From Ohtaekwangia sp036503775 (GTDB lineage: Bacteria; Bacteroidota; Bacteroidia; Cytophagales; Cyclobacteriaceae), in contig DASXWH010000260.1 of NCBI GenBank assembly GCA_036503775.1, positions 1 to 27,524 of the forward strand: DNA of 27,524 nt, in the 5' to 3' direction. This document shows, one piece after another, positions 7,802 to 16,193 of this stretch. Made by a program: the position numbers and the translations under genes. A model generated the notes under the pieces. It did no database searches. It was not told where the DNA came from and saw only the letters and a list, made by a program, of their open reading frames with translations. How positions within the stretch are numbered: the stretch's first letter is position 1; each line of letters starts with the position of its first letter.

Positions 7802-9085
7802 ATGACTATACAGGAATTATATTCAATTTTTTTAACAGCGGGGAAAATTTCAACAGATACGCGGCAGATCACCCAGGGTTCGTTATTCTTTGCACTCAGA
7901 GGTGATCGTTTTAATGCCAACGAATTTGCTTCCCAGGCGCTTGAAAAAGGGGCCAGTTATGCTATTGTTGATGAAGAAAAATATGCTACCAGTAACCGTA
8001 CCATTCTGGTTGAGGATGTTTTGGACACGCTTCAGAAACTTGCCCGGCATCATCGTGATCAACTGAACATCCCGGTTATTGGCCTCACGGGTTCCAATGG
8101 TAAAACTACCAGCAAAGAACTTCTCGCAGCAGTTCTTGCAAAAAAGTATAAGACCTACGCTACCAAAGGTAATCTGAACAATCATATCGGTGTACCCCTT
8201 ACTCTGCTATCAATTGATAATACCTACGAGATAGCCGTAGTTGAAATGGGTGCCAATCATTTGGGAGAGATTGCATTGCTGTGCTCCATCGCCAATCCGA
8301 CTCATGGTTTTATTACCAATATTGGCAAAGCACACATCGGCACCTTTGGTGGATTTGAGAATATAATCCGGGGTAAGTCAGAACTGTTTCAGCATCTGAT
8401 CACGCATAACGGAATTGTTTTCATCAATTCACAGAATGATATTCTTGCCAACATGGCTAAGCGGTTTAAGGAGGTGTTATTCTATCCGGCTGTTGGTGAT
8501 TATTATCATTGCACGATCACCGGAGCCGATCCGTTTGTAAAAATCCTGGCCGAAAATGGTGATGAAATCACAACACACCTGATTGGCGCATACAATTTTG
8601 AAAACATTGCATCGGCATTATGTATTGGAAAATATTTTGGAGTTGATGCTGCAAAAGCAAACCAGGCCATTGCTGAATATATTCCCGGCAACATGCGTTC
8701 TCAGGTTGTCAAAAAAGATTCCAACACGATAATCCTGGATGCGTATAATGCCAACCCAAGTTCCATGCAGGCAGCCATTGAAAATCTGGCTGATATGAAA
8801 GCCAACGATAAGGTGCTTATTCTGGGTGATATGTTTGAACTTGAGGGTGAAGCAGAACAAGAGCACCGGAATCTGGGCAAACTCATACGTGAAAAAAAAT
8901 TCAGCGAGGTATACCTATGCGGAAATTTAATCCGGAGTGCCCGTGAAGAGTTTCCTGATGCGAAACATTTTGTGAGCAAAGAAGATCTGATTGCTGCATT
9001 AAAACGTAATCCGATTAAAAACGCTACCATTCTGGTGAAGGCTTCACGAGGTATCGGACTTGAAACTATCCTCGACTATCTGTAG
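7802..9085 (+). CDS. murF: UDP-N-acetylmuramoyl-tripeptide--D-alanyl-D-alanine ligase MurF
   Basis: Cytoplasmic Mur ligase that adds the D-Ala-D-Ala dipeptide to the UDP-MurNAc tripeptide, the last soluble step of peptidoglycan precursor synthesis. The 427 residues show the MurF N-terminal substrate domain (STDTRQITQGSLFFALRG, 18-34), the ATP loop GLTGSNGKTT (94-103), the central ligase stretch VEMGANHLGEI (147-157), and the C-terminal motif DAYNANPSS (313-321) with LGDMFELG-like LGDMFELEGE (341-350). ATG at 7802 is chosen because alignment begins there; an in-frame TTG at 7739 would add 21 unsupported residues and overlap the palindrome. It stands alone rather than in the mra/dcw cluster. 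Confidence 0.97.
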   Translation: MTIQELYSIFLTAGKISTDTRQITQGSLFFALRGDRFNANEFASQALEKGASYAIVDEEKYATSNRTILVEDVLDTLQKLARHHRDQLNIPVIGLTGSNGKTTSKELLAAVLAKKYKTYATKGNLNNHIGVPLTLLSIDNTYEIAVVEMGANHLGEIALLCSIANPTHGFITNIGKAHIGTFGGFENIIRGKSELFQHLITHNGIVFINSQNDILANMAKRFKEVLFYPAVGDYYHCTITGADPFVKILAENGDEITTHLIGAYNFENIASALCIGKYFGVDAAKANQAIAEYIPGNMRSQVVKKDSNTIILDAYNANPSSMQAAIENLADMKANDKVLILGDMFELEGEAEQEHRNLGKLIREKKFSEVYLCGNLIRSAREEFPDAKHFVSKEDLIAALKRNPIKNATILVKASRGIGLETILDYL

Positions 9086-9134
9086 TTAATCTGCAATACT
9101 GAAATACGGCATCTACGAATTATACACAACCACT

Positions 9135-9797
9135 ATGGACTTCCCTCTCCTTTTAAAATTCCTTAAAGATCTCGCCCGGAATAACAATCGTGAATGGTTT
9201 GAAAAAAACAAACCGAAGTATTTGATAGCAAAGGAAGAGTTTGAAAAAGTGACCACCGCTTTACTTCAGGAGATGATTGGTTTTGACGAATCCCTGGCCG
9301 GGCTTGATCCGAAGAAACTGATCTTCCGGATTTACCGTGACGTACGGTTCAGCAAAGACAAGCGACCATATAAAAACAATATGGGTGCGGCTTTTTCCGC
9401 GGCCGGTAAAGGGTTGGGAACACCCGGATATTATTTCCAGATTCAACCTGGGGGAGAAAGTTTTGTGGCCATCGGACTGTTTCAACCTGTTCCGGAAATC
9501 CTGGCAAAAGTGCGACAGGAAATTGATTACAACGGAGACCAGCTAACGAAGATTTTCAAGGAGAAAAAATTCAAAAGCAATTTTAGCAAATTCTGGGATG
9601 AAGATGCTTTGAAAACTGTGCCCAAGGGATATGCCAAAGATCACCCTCATATTGACTGGTTGAAGCTGAAGAGTTTTATCGTGATTCATAACTTCACCGA
9701 TAGTGAAGTAGCCGATAAGAAATTTCTAAAGAAGACCGTTGATGTTTTAAAATCAGCAAAGCCTTTGAATGATTTTCTGAAAGAAGCTCTGGCCTGA
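9135..9797 (+). CDS. DUF2461 (TIGR02453) family protein
   Basis: A 220-residue soluble protein of a widespread family without assigned activity. The family's marks are present: NREWFEKNKPKY (18-29), FRIYRDVRFSKDKRPYK (64-80) and the PGYYFQI-x-PG segment (97-106). Length matches the family. It lies 49 nt after murF and 37 nt before the transglycosylase gene on the same strand, so the three may form one transcription unit; that does not by itself imply a cell-wall role. Confidence 0.92.
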   Translation: MDFPLLLKFLKDLARNNNREWFEKNKPKYLIAKEEFEKVTTALLQEMIGFDESLAGLDPKKLIFRIYRDVRFSKDKRPYKNNMGAAFSAAGKGLGTPGYYFQIQPGGESFVAIGLFQPVPEILAKVRQEIDYNGDQLTKIFKEKKFKSNFSKFWDEDALKTVPKGYAKDHPHIDWLKLKSFIVIHNFTDSEVADKKFLKKTVDVLKSAKPLNDFLKEALA

Positions 9798-9834
9798 CTT
9801 CAATAAAATTTTTAAAGAACCGTTAGATCAGGAT

Positions 9835-10809
9835 ATGAGCACAACAACAAATTCAAACAAGTTTGGGTTTCTTAATGACAGCAGTGTTGCCGCTTTCATT
9901 TCCGTCTGCACGCTGATCATACTCTTTGGATATATTTTGTATGACAAATCTTCTACCTCCGCCACAGATGCTATTTCTGATGAGGGTGTTTTGGAAGAAG
10001 GCTATGAAAATTTGCCGCAACCTTTACCGGCCATCTCTTTTGAGGTTCCTGAAAAGATCTCCTTTGCCGGTGAACCCGTTCCGCTACATATTCCGGATGT
10101 TCGTGAACGGCTTGACAAGGAACTTCAGATCAACTGCTACTTACACAGCAACACCATCTTTCTGATCAAGCGTGCCAATCGCTGGCTTCCCCAAATGGAA
10201 GAGATACTTAAGCGGTACGACATTCCGGAGGACTTCAAATATCTTCCGTTGATTGAAAGCAATCTGTTAAATGTGACTTCTCCCCGGAATGCCGTTGGCT
10301 ACTGGCAAATTCTGAAAGAATCCGGGAAAGAATTCGGCCTAGAGATAACCAATGAAGTGGATGAACGATACGATCCGCTGAAAGCCACGGAAGCAGCCTG
10401 CAAATACCTGCGTAAAGCATATCAGAAATTCGGAAATTGGGCACTGGTCGCTGCTTCTTATAATCGCGGTCGTGGGGGAATTGATCGTGCACTCGATGAT
10501 CAACAGGTGGATTCCTATTATGATCTCTATCTCAATGATGAAACTTCACGGTATGTATTTCGCATACTGGCTATCAAGGAAATTGTTGAGAACCCGTCCA
10601 GGTATGGTTTCAAGATCGACAGTAAGCATCTTTACCCTCAGGAGTCGCTTCGCTTTGTAGAAGTGAGTGAAACGATTAAGGATCTGGTAGTTTTCGCTAA
10701 AGCCCAGGGTACCAACTATAAGCTACTGAAGCGACACAATCCGTGGCTTCGTGAAGACAGGCTTACCATCAAAAAGGGCGCACGTTACCGGATTGCGCTT
10801 CCCGAATAA
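9835..10809 (+). CDS. Membrane-anchored lytic transglycosylase (MltD-like) with LysM-like C-terminus
   Basis: A 324-residue periplasmic peptidoglycan lyase held by an N-terminal helix (about 17-36). The SLT domain (about 100-260) contains the catalytic glutamate E141 in PLIESNL, then NAVGYWQIL (152-160), DERYDPLKATEAACKYL (176-192) and the ASYNRGRGGI motif (207-216). The usual residues are Y-N-A-G, so YNRG is a family variant. The final 60 residues (VSETIKDLVVFAKAQGTNYKLLKRHNP) look like a degenerate LysM module for glycan binding, as in MltD. ATG at 9835 is the only start in range. It follows murF and DUF2461, a plausible context for wall synthesis and remodelling. Confidence 0.92.
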   Translation: MSTTTNSNKFGFLNDSSVAAFISVCTLIILFGYILYDKSSTSATDAISDEGVLEEGYENLPQPLPAISFEVPEKISFAGEPVPLHIPDVRERLDKELQINCYLHSNTIFLIKRANRWLPQMEEILKRYDIPEDFKYLPLIESNLLNVTSPRNAVGYWQILKESGKEFGLEITNEVDERYDPLKATEAACKYLRKAYQKFGNWALVAASYNRGRGGIDRALDDQQVDSYYDLYLNDETSRYVFRILAIKEIVENPSRYGFKIDSKHLYPQESLRFVEVSETIKDLVVFAKAQGTNYKLLKRHNPWLREDRLTIKKGARYRIALPE

Positions 10810-10842
10810 GGTTAAATTCGTACTAATCAAACACGTAACCTG

Positions 10843-11604
10843 ATGCGTCCATACATTCTTGCTGAAACGAACTGGAAGAGCATTAAAGATTCTACCTATG
10901 AAGTTGCTGTCCTTCCATGGGGAGCATGTGAGGCTCACAACTATCATCTTCCCTACGGAACAGACATTATTGAAGCGGATTATATTGCTGCAGGGGCTGC
11001 AAAGATTGCCTGGGAAAAGGGCGCTAAAGTTATTGTCTTACCTACAGTACCCTTTGGGGTAAACACCGGTCAGTTTGATGTTATGTTGGATATCAACATG
11101 AATCCGTCCACTCAGCTTGCTGTGATCCGTGATATTGTTGACGTATTGAACCGTCAGGGAATTTTTAAACTCATTATTCTGAACAGCCATGGTGGTAACG
11201 ACTTCAGAACCATGATCCGTGAACTGGGGCTTCAGTATCCAAAAATGTTTTTATGTTCCTGCAACTGGTATCAGGCTGTTGATCAAAAGGAATTCTTTGA
11301 AAACAAAGATGACCATGCTGGTGAAATGGAAACCAGTCTGATCATGTATCTTAAACCAGAACTGGTACGGCCACTTTCCGAAGCGGGAGATGGCGCTGCA
11401 AAAAAATTCCGGATAACCGGGATCCGCGAAGGCTGGGCCTGGGCTGAGCGAAAGTGGTTACAGGTAACTAAGGATACAGGCGTAGGCGATCCGCGCCAGG
11501 CGTCCGCTGTGAAAGGCGAAAAATATTTTAAAGCTGTAACTGAAAAAATAGCCAGCTTCTTTTCGGAAGTAGCCAGTGCCGATAAGAATGATTTGTATAC
11601 TTGA
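10843..11604 (+). CDS. Creatininase family amidohydrolase-like protein
   Basis: A 253-residue soluble metal-dependent hydrolase fold. Probable metal-site residues are in LPWGACEAHNYHLPYGTD (E30, H32, D41), the NSHGGND loop (H116) and DDHAGEMETS (H158, E161), all positions typical of the family, which includes creatinine amidohydrolase, MftE and FAPy deformylase. The exact substrate cannot be inferred; most members in bacteria without creatine metabolism do something else. ATG at 10843 lies 33 nt after the transglycosylase. The gene converges on scpA with only 11 nt between the two stops and no terminator hairpin. Confidence 0.9.
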   Translation: MRPYILAETNWKSIKDSTYEVAVLPWGACEAHNYHLPYGTDIIEADYIAAGAAKIAWEKGAKVIVLPTVPFGVNTGQFDVMLDINMNPSTQLAVIRDIVDVLNRQGIFKLIILNSHGGNDFRTMIRELGLQYPKMFLCSCNWYQAVDQKEFFENKDDHAGEMETSLIMYLKPELVRPLSEAGDGAAKKFRITGIREGWAWAERKWLQVTKDTGVGDPRQASAVKGEKYFKAVTEKIASFFSEVASADKNDLYT

Positions 11605-11615
11605 ATCTTTGCAGG

Positions 11616-12380
11616 TTAGAGAATAGACTCAGCATTTTCTGCTTTCAATACCCAGAAGTTATTAAATCCTTCACCGATCTGAATGGAGATCTGTTGCAGT
11701 GCCAGCATCTCGAGAATGGCGAGGAAATTAAAGATCAATCCGATTCGTGTTGGGTATTCGGTTAATAATTCAACGAACGATATTCTCTCCTTTTTAACCA
11801 GTTCGCTGATCAGATGTTTCTTCTGTCCTTCAACGGTATATGGGTATTGAATTACCTGGTGTACAGGTTTGTTTTTCTCTGCTTCAAAACGTTTCAGTAC
11901 TTTTTCAAAGATCGTCATCAGCTTGTAGATGGTAACGTCCTGGAGTTCAGCTTCCACGTTAGTGCTTTCCGCCAGCACTTTTAATTCCTTCATCAGATTA
12001 CCGCGCTTTTCTTTAGCGAGCTCGGTTTCTTCCATCTGATGGAAATTATCGATAACCGATTTATACTTTTTGTATTCGAGTAAGTGTCTTACCAGTTCTT
12101 CACGCGGATCGATTTCATTGCCTTGCTCATCAACCTGAGGGCGCGGAAGCAGCATTTTGGATTTAATGCGCATGAGGGTTGCTGCTACCAGAATAAATTC
12201 GCTGGCAACCTCAATATTCATCTGTTCCATCTGGTGGATATAGGCCAGAAAGTCGTTCGTTATGGTAGCAATTGGAATATCATAGATATCCAGCTCATCC
12301 CGTTCAATGAAGAACAACAAAAGGTCAAACGGACCTTCAAAAAGCGGGAGTTTTACCTCAAAATTATCCTGTGTAGTCAT
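11616..12380 (-). CDS. scpA: Segregation and condensation protein A (ScpA)
   Basis: Kleisin subunit of the SMC-ScpAB condensin, which bridges SMC heads and organises the chromosome. The 254 residues begin with the ScpA signature LPLFEGPFDLLLFFIERDEL (11-30), then DIYDIPIATIT and ASEFILVAATLMRIKSKMLLP (59-80, the SMC-neck binding helices), a charged linker, and a C-terminal winged helix (RISFVELLTEYPTRIGLIFNFLAILEML). ATG at 12380. scpB and smc are not next to it in this window. Confidence 0.95.
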   Translation of the reverse strand: MTTQDNFEVKLPLFEGPFDLLLFFIERDELDIYDIPIATITNDFLAYIHQMEQMNIEVASEFILVAATLMRIKSKMLLPRPQVDEQGNEIDPREELVRHLLEYKKYKSVIDNFHQMEETELAKEKRGNLMKELKVLAESTNVEAELQDVTIYKLMTIFEKVLKRFEAEKNKPVHQVIQYPYTVEGQKKHLISELVKKERISFVELLTEYPTRIGLIFNFLAILEMLALQQISIQIGEGFNNFWVLKAENAESIL

Positions 12381-12390
12381 AAGCGGAGGG

Positions 12391-12398
12391 CAAAGTTA
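12391..12398 (-). promoter_or_regulatory. Candidate scpA promoter, -7 element
   Basis: The minus strand reads TAACTTTG, an exact TAnnTTTG. A start about 7 nt downstream would leave a leader of only about 5 nt before the scpA ATG. The -33 region shows only a T-rich stretch, so this is a weak call. Confidence 0.35.
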
Positions 12399-12436
12399 TT
12401 TATTCTCCTGAAAAATCCCCGGTGAAAAAGAAATAG

Positions 12437-12444
12437 TAATTTTG
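12437..12444 (+). promoter_or_regulatory. Candidate dxs promoter, -7 element
   Basis: TAATTTTG matches TAnnTTTG exactly and faces dxs, leaving a leader of about 95 nt. No good -33 TTTG is seen at 17-20 nt upstream. The rest of the 12381-12547 gap holds no recognisable riboswitch or gene. Confidence 0.35.
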
Positions 12445-12547
12445 TTGTTTAAAGAGTGCGAAAAGCGCTTAAAACGAGGGTTAGGAGCACAGAGAGAAAA
12501 CTATTACCTTGATTTGCTGTTAACTGTTCGTTAATCTGAACTACTTC

Positions 12548-14467
12548 ATGCTGATTACACCTGGGAAACTTTTAGCTGAAATCAATTCGCCTGCTGACCT
12601 GAAGAAGCTTGATCAGGCTCAACTGGTTCAGCTTTGTGACGAACTGCGGCACTTCATAATTGACAATGTATCCGTTTATGGAGGGCATTTTGGAGCAAGC
12701 CTTGGTGTTGTTGAGCTAACCGTTGCCCTTCACTATGTTTTTAACACCCCGCACGACCAACTGGTGTGGGACGTTGGGCATCAGGCTTACGGTCATAAAA
12801 TACTTACAGGCCGAAGAGATGCCTTTCATACCAACCGTGTCTATGGCGGCCTTTCCGGGTTCCCCAAACGATCTGAAAGCGAATATGATTCTTTTGGTGT
12901 TGGTCATTCATCAACATCGGTTTCAGCTGCACTCGGAATGGCGGTTGCATCCAAGTATTTGCATCAGAATGACAAGCAGCACATTGCCGTAATCGGTGAT
13001 GGTGCTATGACGGGTGGAATTGCTTTCGAAGGGATGAACCATGCCGGGGTTTCGGATTCCAATGTATTGATCATTCTGAATGACAATTGCATGTCTATCG
13101 ATCCGAATGTAGGGGCCCTGAAAGATTATCTTACCGACATCACTACTTCACGCGCTTATAACAAGCTTAAAGATGAAGTGTGGAATTTATTGGGCAAGCT
13201 TTCAAACTTCGGCAAGAGCGCACAGGAGATTGTTTCAAAAGTTGAGAATGGCATTAAATCAACATTGCTCAGTCAAAGTAATTTTTTTGAGTCACTCAAC
13301 CTCCGCTATTTTGGTCCGGTTGATGGCCACGATGTAAATCATCTGGTCACTATCCTTAATGACCTCAAGAATATTAATGGCCCTAAAATTTTGCATTGTG
13401 TTACCGTGAAGGGGAAGGGTTATGGCCCTGCCGAACAAGGTAATGCAACCACCTGGCATGCTCCCGGAACATTTGATAAAATTACCGGAGAGATTCACAA
13501 AAAGGTTCAGGAGAAACCTCAAGCCCCCAAATACCAGGATGTTTTCGGACATACTTTAGTCGAGTTAGCAAAGTTGAATGATAAGATCATTGGCATTACA
13601 CCTGCTATGCCTTCAGGTTCATCACTTAATATCATGATGAAAGAAATGCCTGACCGTGCTTTTGACGTGGGCATTGCAGAACAGCATGCGGTGACCTTTT
13701 CAGCCGGTCTGGCCACGCAGGGGTTAGTTCCGTTCTGCAATATCTATAGCTCCTTCATGCAGCGTGCGTACGATCAGGTGATCCATGATGTTTGTATCCA
13801 GAATCTTCCGGTTAATTTTTGCCTGGATCGGGCGGGATTTGCCGGGGCTGATGGACCAACCCATCATGGTGCATATGATATCGCTTACTTCAGGTGCCTG
13901 CCGAACATGATTGTCGCTTCTCCGATGAATGAAGCTGAGTTGAGAAATCTCATGTTCACTGCGCAGCTTCCCCGGGAGGGGCAGGCTTTCTCTATCCGCT
14001 ATCCCCGCGGTCAGGGCGTAATGCCCAGTTGGCGTACATCCTTTGAAGAGATCAAAATCGGGAAGGGAAGAAAACTACGGGAGGGAGACGATCTGGTGAT
14101 TTTATCATTCGGTCATGTTGGGAATTATGTTACCGAAGTATGTGATCGCCTGACCCGGCATAACATTCGTATCGGACATTTCGATATGCGTTTTGCCAAG
14201 CCACTCGATGAGCAATTACTTCACGAAGCCTTTGCGCAATACAGTAAGATCATAACACTGGAAGATGGCTGCCTGCAGGGTGGTTTTGGAAGTGCCATTC
14301 TGGAGTTCATGGCTGATCATAATTATCAGGCTGAAATCAGACGGCTGGGTATTCCGGATCGTATCGTTGAGCATGGAGAACAACTTGATCTTCATCGTGA
14401 ATGTGGTTTTGACCCGAATGGCATTGAACGCACCGTAGTAGAAATGCTGGAACTGGTTTCAAAGTAA
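12548..14467 (+). CDS. dxs: 1-deoxy-D-xylulose-5-phosphate synthase
   Basis: Thiamine-diphosphate enzyme that joins pyruvate and glyceraldehyde 3-phosphate, the entry step of the MEP isoprenoid pathway. The 639 residues have the full transketolase-like layout: GGHFGASLGVVEL (45-57), WDVGHQAYGHKILTGR (74-89), the diphosphate/magnesium motif GDG(150-152)-x25-NDN(178-180), the catalytic glutamate in GIAEQHAVTFSAG (E378), and LDRAGFAGADGPTHHG in the pyrimidine domain. ATG at 12548. The stop overlaps the next gene's ATG by one base (TAATG), implying translational coupling with the alpha/beta hydrolase. Confidence 0.97.
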   Translation: MLITPGKLLAEINSPADLKKLDQAQLVQLCDELRHFIIDNVSVYGGHFGASLGVVELTVALHYVFNTPHDQLVWDVGHQAYGHKILTGRRDAFHTNRVYGGLSGFPKRSESEYDSFGVGHSSTSVSAALGMAVASKYLHQNDKQHIAVIGDGAMTGGIAFEGMNHAGVSDSNVLIILNDNCMSIDPNVGALKDYLTDITTSRAYNKLKDEVWNLLGKLSNFGKSAQEIVSKVENGIKSTLLSQSNFFESLNLRYFGPVDGHDVNHLVTILNDLKNINGPKILHCVTVKGKGYGPAEQGNATTWHAPGTFDKITGEIHKKVQEKPQAPKYQDVFGHTLVELAKLNDKIIGITPAMPSGSSLNIMMKEMPDRAFDVGIAEQHAVTFSAGLATQGLVPFCNIYSSFMQRAYDQVIHDVCIQNLPVNFCLDRAGFAGADGPTHHGAYDIAYFRCLPNMIVASPMNEAELRNLMFTAQLPREGQAFSIRYPRGQGVMPSWRTSFEEIKIGKGRKLREGDDLVILSFGHVGNYVTEVCDRLTRHNIRIGHFDMRFAKPLDEQLLHEAFAQYSKIITLEDGCLQGGFGSAILEFMADHNYQAEIRRLGIPDRIVEHGEQLDLHRECGFDPNGIERTVVEMLELVSK

Positions 14468-15234
14468 TGTCAAAAATTTTCTTTCGGGTCCGGGGAGAAG
14501 GAATTCCGGTTATTCTTGTTCATGGGTTTCCTATGAATCATTCCGTCTGGGATGAATTTTCTGTTAAGCTTTCTCAAAATTTTAAAGTCTATACGCCCGA
14601 TTTGCCAGGCTTTGGCAAATCAGAACTTCATTCATCATTGACCATCGATTCTGTAGCAGGCGAATTGATCAATTGGTTAGTGGAGGAGGGGCTATCCAAG
14701 TGCGTTCTGATCGGTCATTCCCTGGGCGGATATGTCAGTCTGGCTATGGTAGAAAAGGCACCAGAGTTATTTTCAGGACTGGGGCTTTTTCATTCCACCT
14801 CCTATGCTGACAGCCTGGAGAAAAAAGAATCCCGGACTAAAACGGTTGAGTTCATTCGCAAAAACGGAGTACTGGCATTTACCGCTAACTTTATACCGCC
14901 TCTTTTTGCGGATCAGAATCATCCTGCCATTTCTTCGGTTCGTGATATAACCATTCAGTCAACTGAGGAAACGGTAATTGCCTATACCCTGGCCATGCGT
15001 GACCGTCCGGACCGGCAGGGAATACTAAAACAATTTCAGAATCCGGTTTTATTACTGGGTGGGGAAAAAGATCCCGGAATTTCACCGGAGTCCCTCTCGA
15101 GCCAAGCTCAAATCTGTCGTATCCCCGATCTGCATATTCTTCCTGAAGTTGCCCACATGGGGATGTTTGAAAAGGCAACAGAAACAGGTGACATAATCCG
15201 GTCGTTCATTAACCGCTGTCAGAGCACTTTGTAA
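14467..15234 (+). CDS. Alpha/beta-fold hydrolase coupled to dxs
   Basis: A 255-residue soluble alpha/beta hydrolase. The oxyanion HGFPMNH (19-25), DLPGFGKS (45-52), nucleophile elbow GHSLGG (S85), acid D202 in GGEKDPGIS and H230 in EVAHMGMFE form a complete catalytic triad, so it should be active. The lid region (110-185) is helical. Substrate unknown; esterases, lactonases and thioesterases of this type cannot be told apart by sequence. It starts on the last base of the dxs stop codon and is therefore almost certainly co-translated with it. Confidence 0.9.
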   Translation: MSKIFFRVRGEGIPVILVHGFPMNHSVWDEFSVKLSQNFKVYTPDLPGFGKSELHSSLTIDSVAGELINWLVEEGLSKCVLIGHSLGGYVSLAMVEKAPELFSGLGLFHSTSYADSLEKKESRTKTVEFIRKNGVLAFTANFIPPLFADQNHPAISSVRDITIQSTEETVIAYTLAMRDRPDRQGILKQFQNPVLLLGGEKDPGISPESLSSQAQICRIPDLHILPEVAHMGMFEKATETGDIIRSFINRCQSTL

Positions 15235-15304
15235 TCCGGCTATTGATTGAAAATCTCTAAAACTGTGTTAAATTGTGGTTGATTTAAGCTCCGCAGAGAC
15301 CGAC

Positions 15305-15340
15305 CCTGTTAGGTAAAATAAAAACAGGATTTTATATTTG
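15305..15340 (+). promoter_or_regulatory. Candidate promoter with flanking inverted repeat
   Basis: TATATTTG at 15333-15340 is an exact Bacteroidota -7 element, about 28 nt before the next ATG. Just upstream, CCTGTT (15305-15310) and AACAGG (15323-15328) form an inverted repeat with a 12-nt centre, lying across the expected spacer between -33 and -7, so a regulator bound there could block polymerase. The -33 element itself is weak (TTAG). Confidence 0.4.
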
Positions 15341-15368
15341 CTTGTAGAATACTAACCAACCTGTAATC

Positions 15369-16124
15369 ATGATTGAAGAAATTGTAGATCCGCATAAGTA
15401 TGATTCCTGGAACTTAATGGCGAAGAACGTGGCCTTTATTGCATGGGCTGTAGCCATTCTGATTGTTTTATACCATGTGGTGCGCCTGGCCACAATGAAT
15501 GATGCGAAATCAAAGTATGATTATATCAACAAGAGCGAAATAAAAACGCTGTGGATTGCAGCCATCATTCTGGTTGTAGGTTGCTGCTTCTACGCCAATG
15601 CAAACATTTCAGAATTGAACGCTTTATGGATCTTCGTTCGTGTTTTCACCACGTTCGCCATGGGTATGATCGTAGCCCTGATCCTTCAGAATCTGTTGAA
15701 ATTTTACTATCCTTTCTTTATCGAAAAACGTCTTAAAGTTCTTCGTTATAAGCCACGGGTTTCTCCGAAAACCGGTAAGGCAATGAAGCTTCTTAGCGAA
15801 GCTGAAGAAGATGCTTACCTGGATGAAGGCATGCAGGCTGAAGAGGATGTATTTTCCATTGACTATGACGTATGGAAAGATGAAGAAACCGGATACGTTA
15901 AAATCGAGCGGTATTCCGGTCACCTCCATGCACTTCAGTGCCCTGAATGTAATTACCAGACCTTTAAAGTAGTTCGTGAAGAAATCCTGAAAGTTCCTAC
16001 ACCTGCAGAAGAAGGTGAATTACTGAAACATTTCCAGTGTGGCTATTGCGGCTACAAAGCCAAGAAAACGGTGACACTTAGAATCTCTCAAAAGTTTGAG
16101 GAGTCATCAGCAGCTACTGCGTAA
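15369..16124 (+). CDS. Three-helix membrane protein with C-terminal zinc ribbon, function unknown
   Basis: I do not recognise this 251-residue protein. Three hydrophobic helices are visible (about 21-40, 60-77 and 86-110), followed by a basic stretch (KRLKVLRYKPR, 120-130) that should lie in the cytoplasm, an acidic linker rich in Glu and Asp (143-175), and a zinc ribbon with CPEC (191-194) and CGYC (224-227) separated by 29 residues. The end is Ser/Ala-rich. Topology by the positive-inside rule puts the ribbon in the cytoplasm, where it might bind protein or nucleic acid. The gene has its own promoter candidate and terminator, so it is monocistronic. A role as a regulator or assembly factor would be only a guess. 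Confidence 0.85.
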   Translation: MIEEIVDPHKYDSWNLMAKNVAFIAWAVAILIVLYHVVRLATMNDAKSKYDYINKSEIKTLWIAAIILVVGCCFYANANISELNALWIFVRVFTTFAMGMIVALILQNLLKFYYPFFIEKRLKVLRYKPRVSPKTGKAMKLLSEAEEDAYLDEGMQAEEDVFSIDYDVWKDEETGYVKIERYSGHLHALQCPECNYQTFKVVREEILKVPTPAEEGELLKHFQCGYCGYKAKKTVTLRISQKFEESSAATA

Positions 16125-16140
16125 CAAAGAACCAAACCAT

Positions 16141-16180
16141 AAACAAAAAATCCCGGAGTAACTTCCGGGATTTTTGTTTT
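16141..16180. terminator. Bidirectional intrinsic terminator
   Basis: A 7-bp GC-rich stem (TCCCGGA 16151-16157 with TCCGGGA 16164-16170), 6-nt loop, continued by an A-run on the left and a T-run on the right (TTTTTGTTTT). It can end transcription from both sides, between the converging zinc-ribbon gene and the nucleoside phosphorylase gene. Confidence 0.9.
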
Positions 16181-16193
16181 TATAGCAGTCGTG

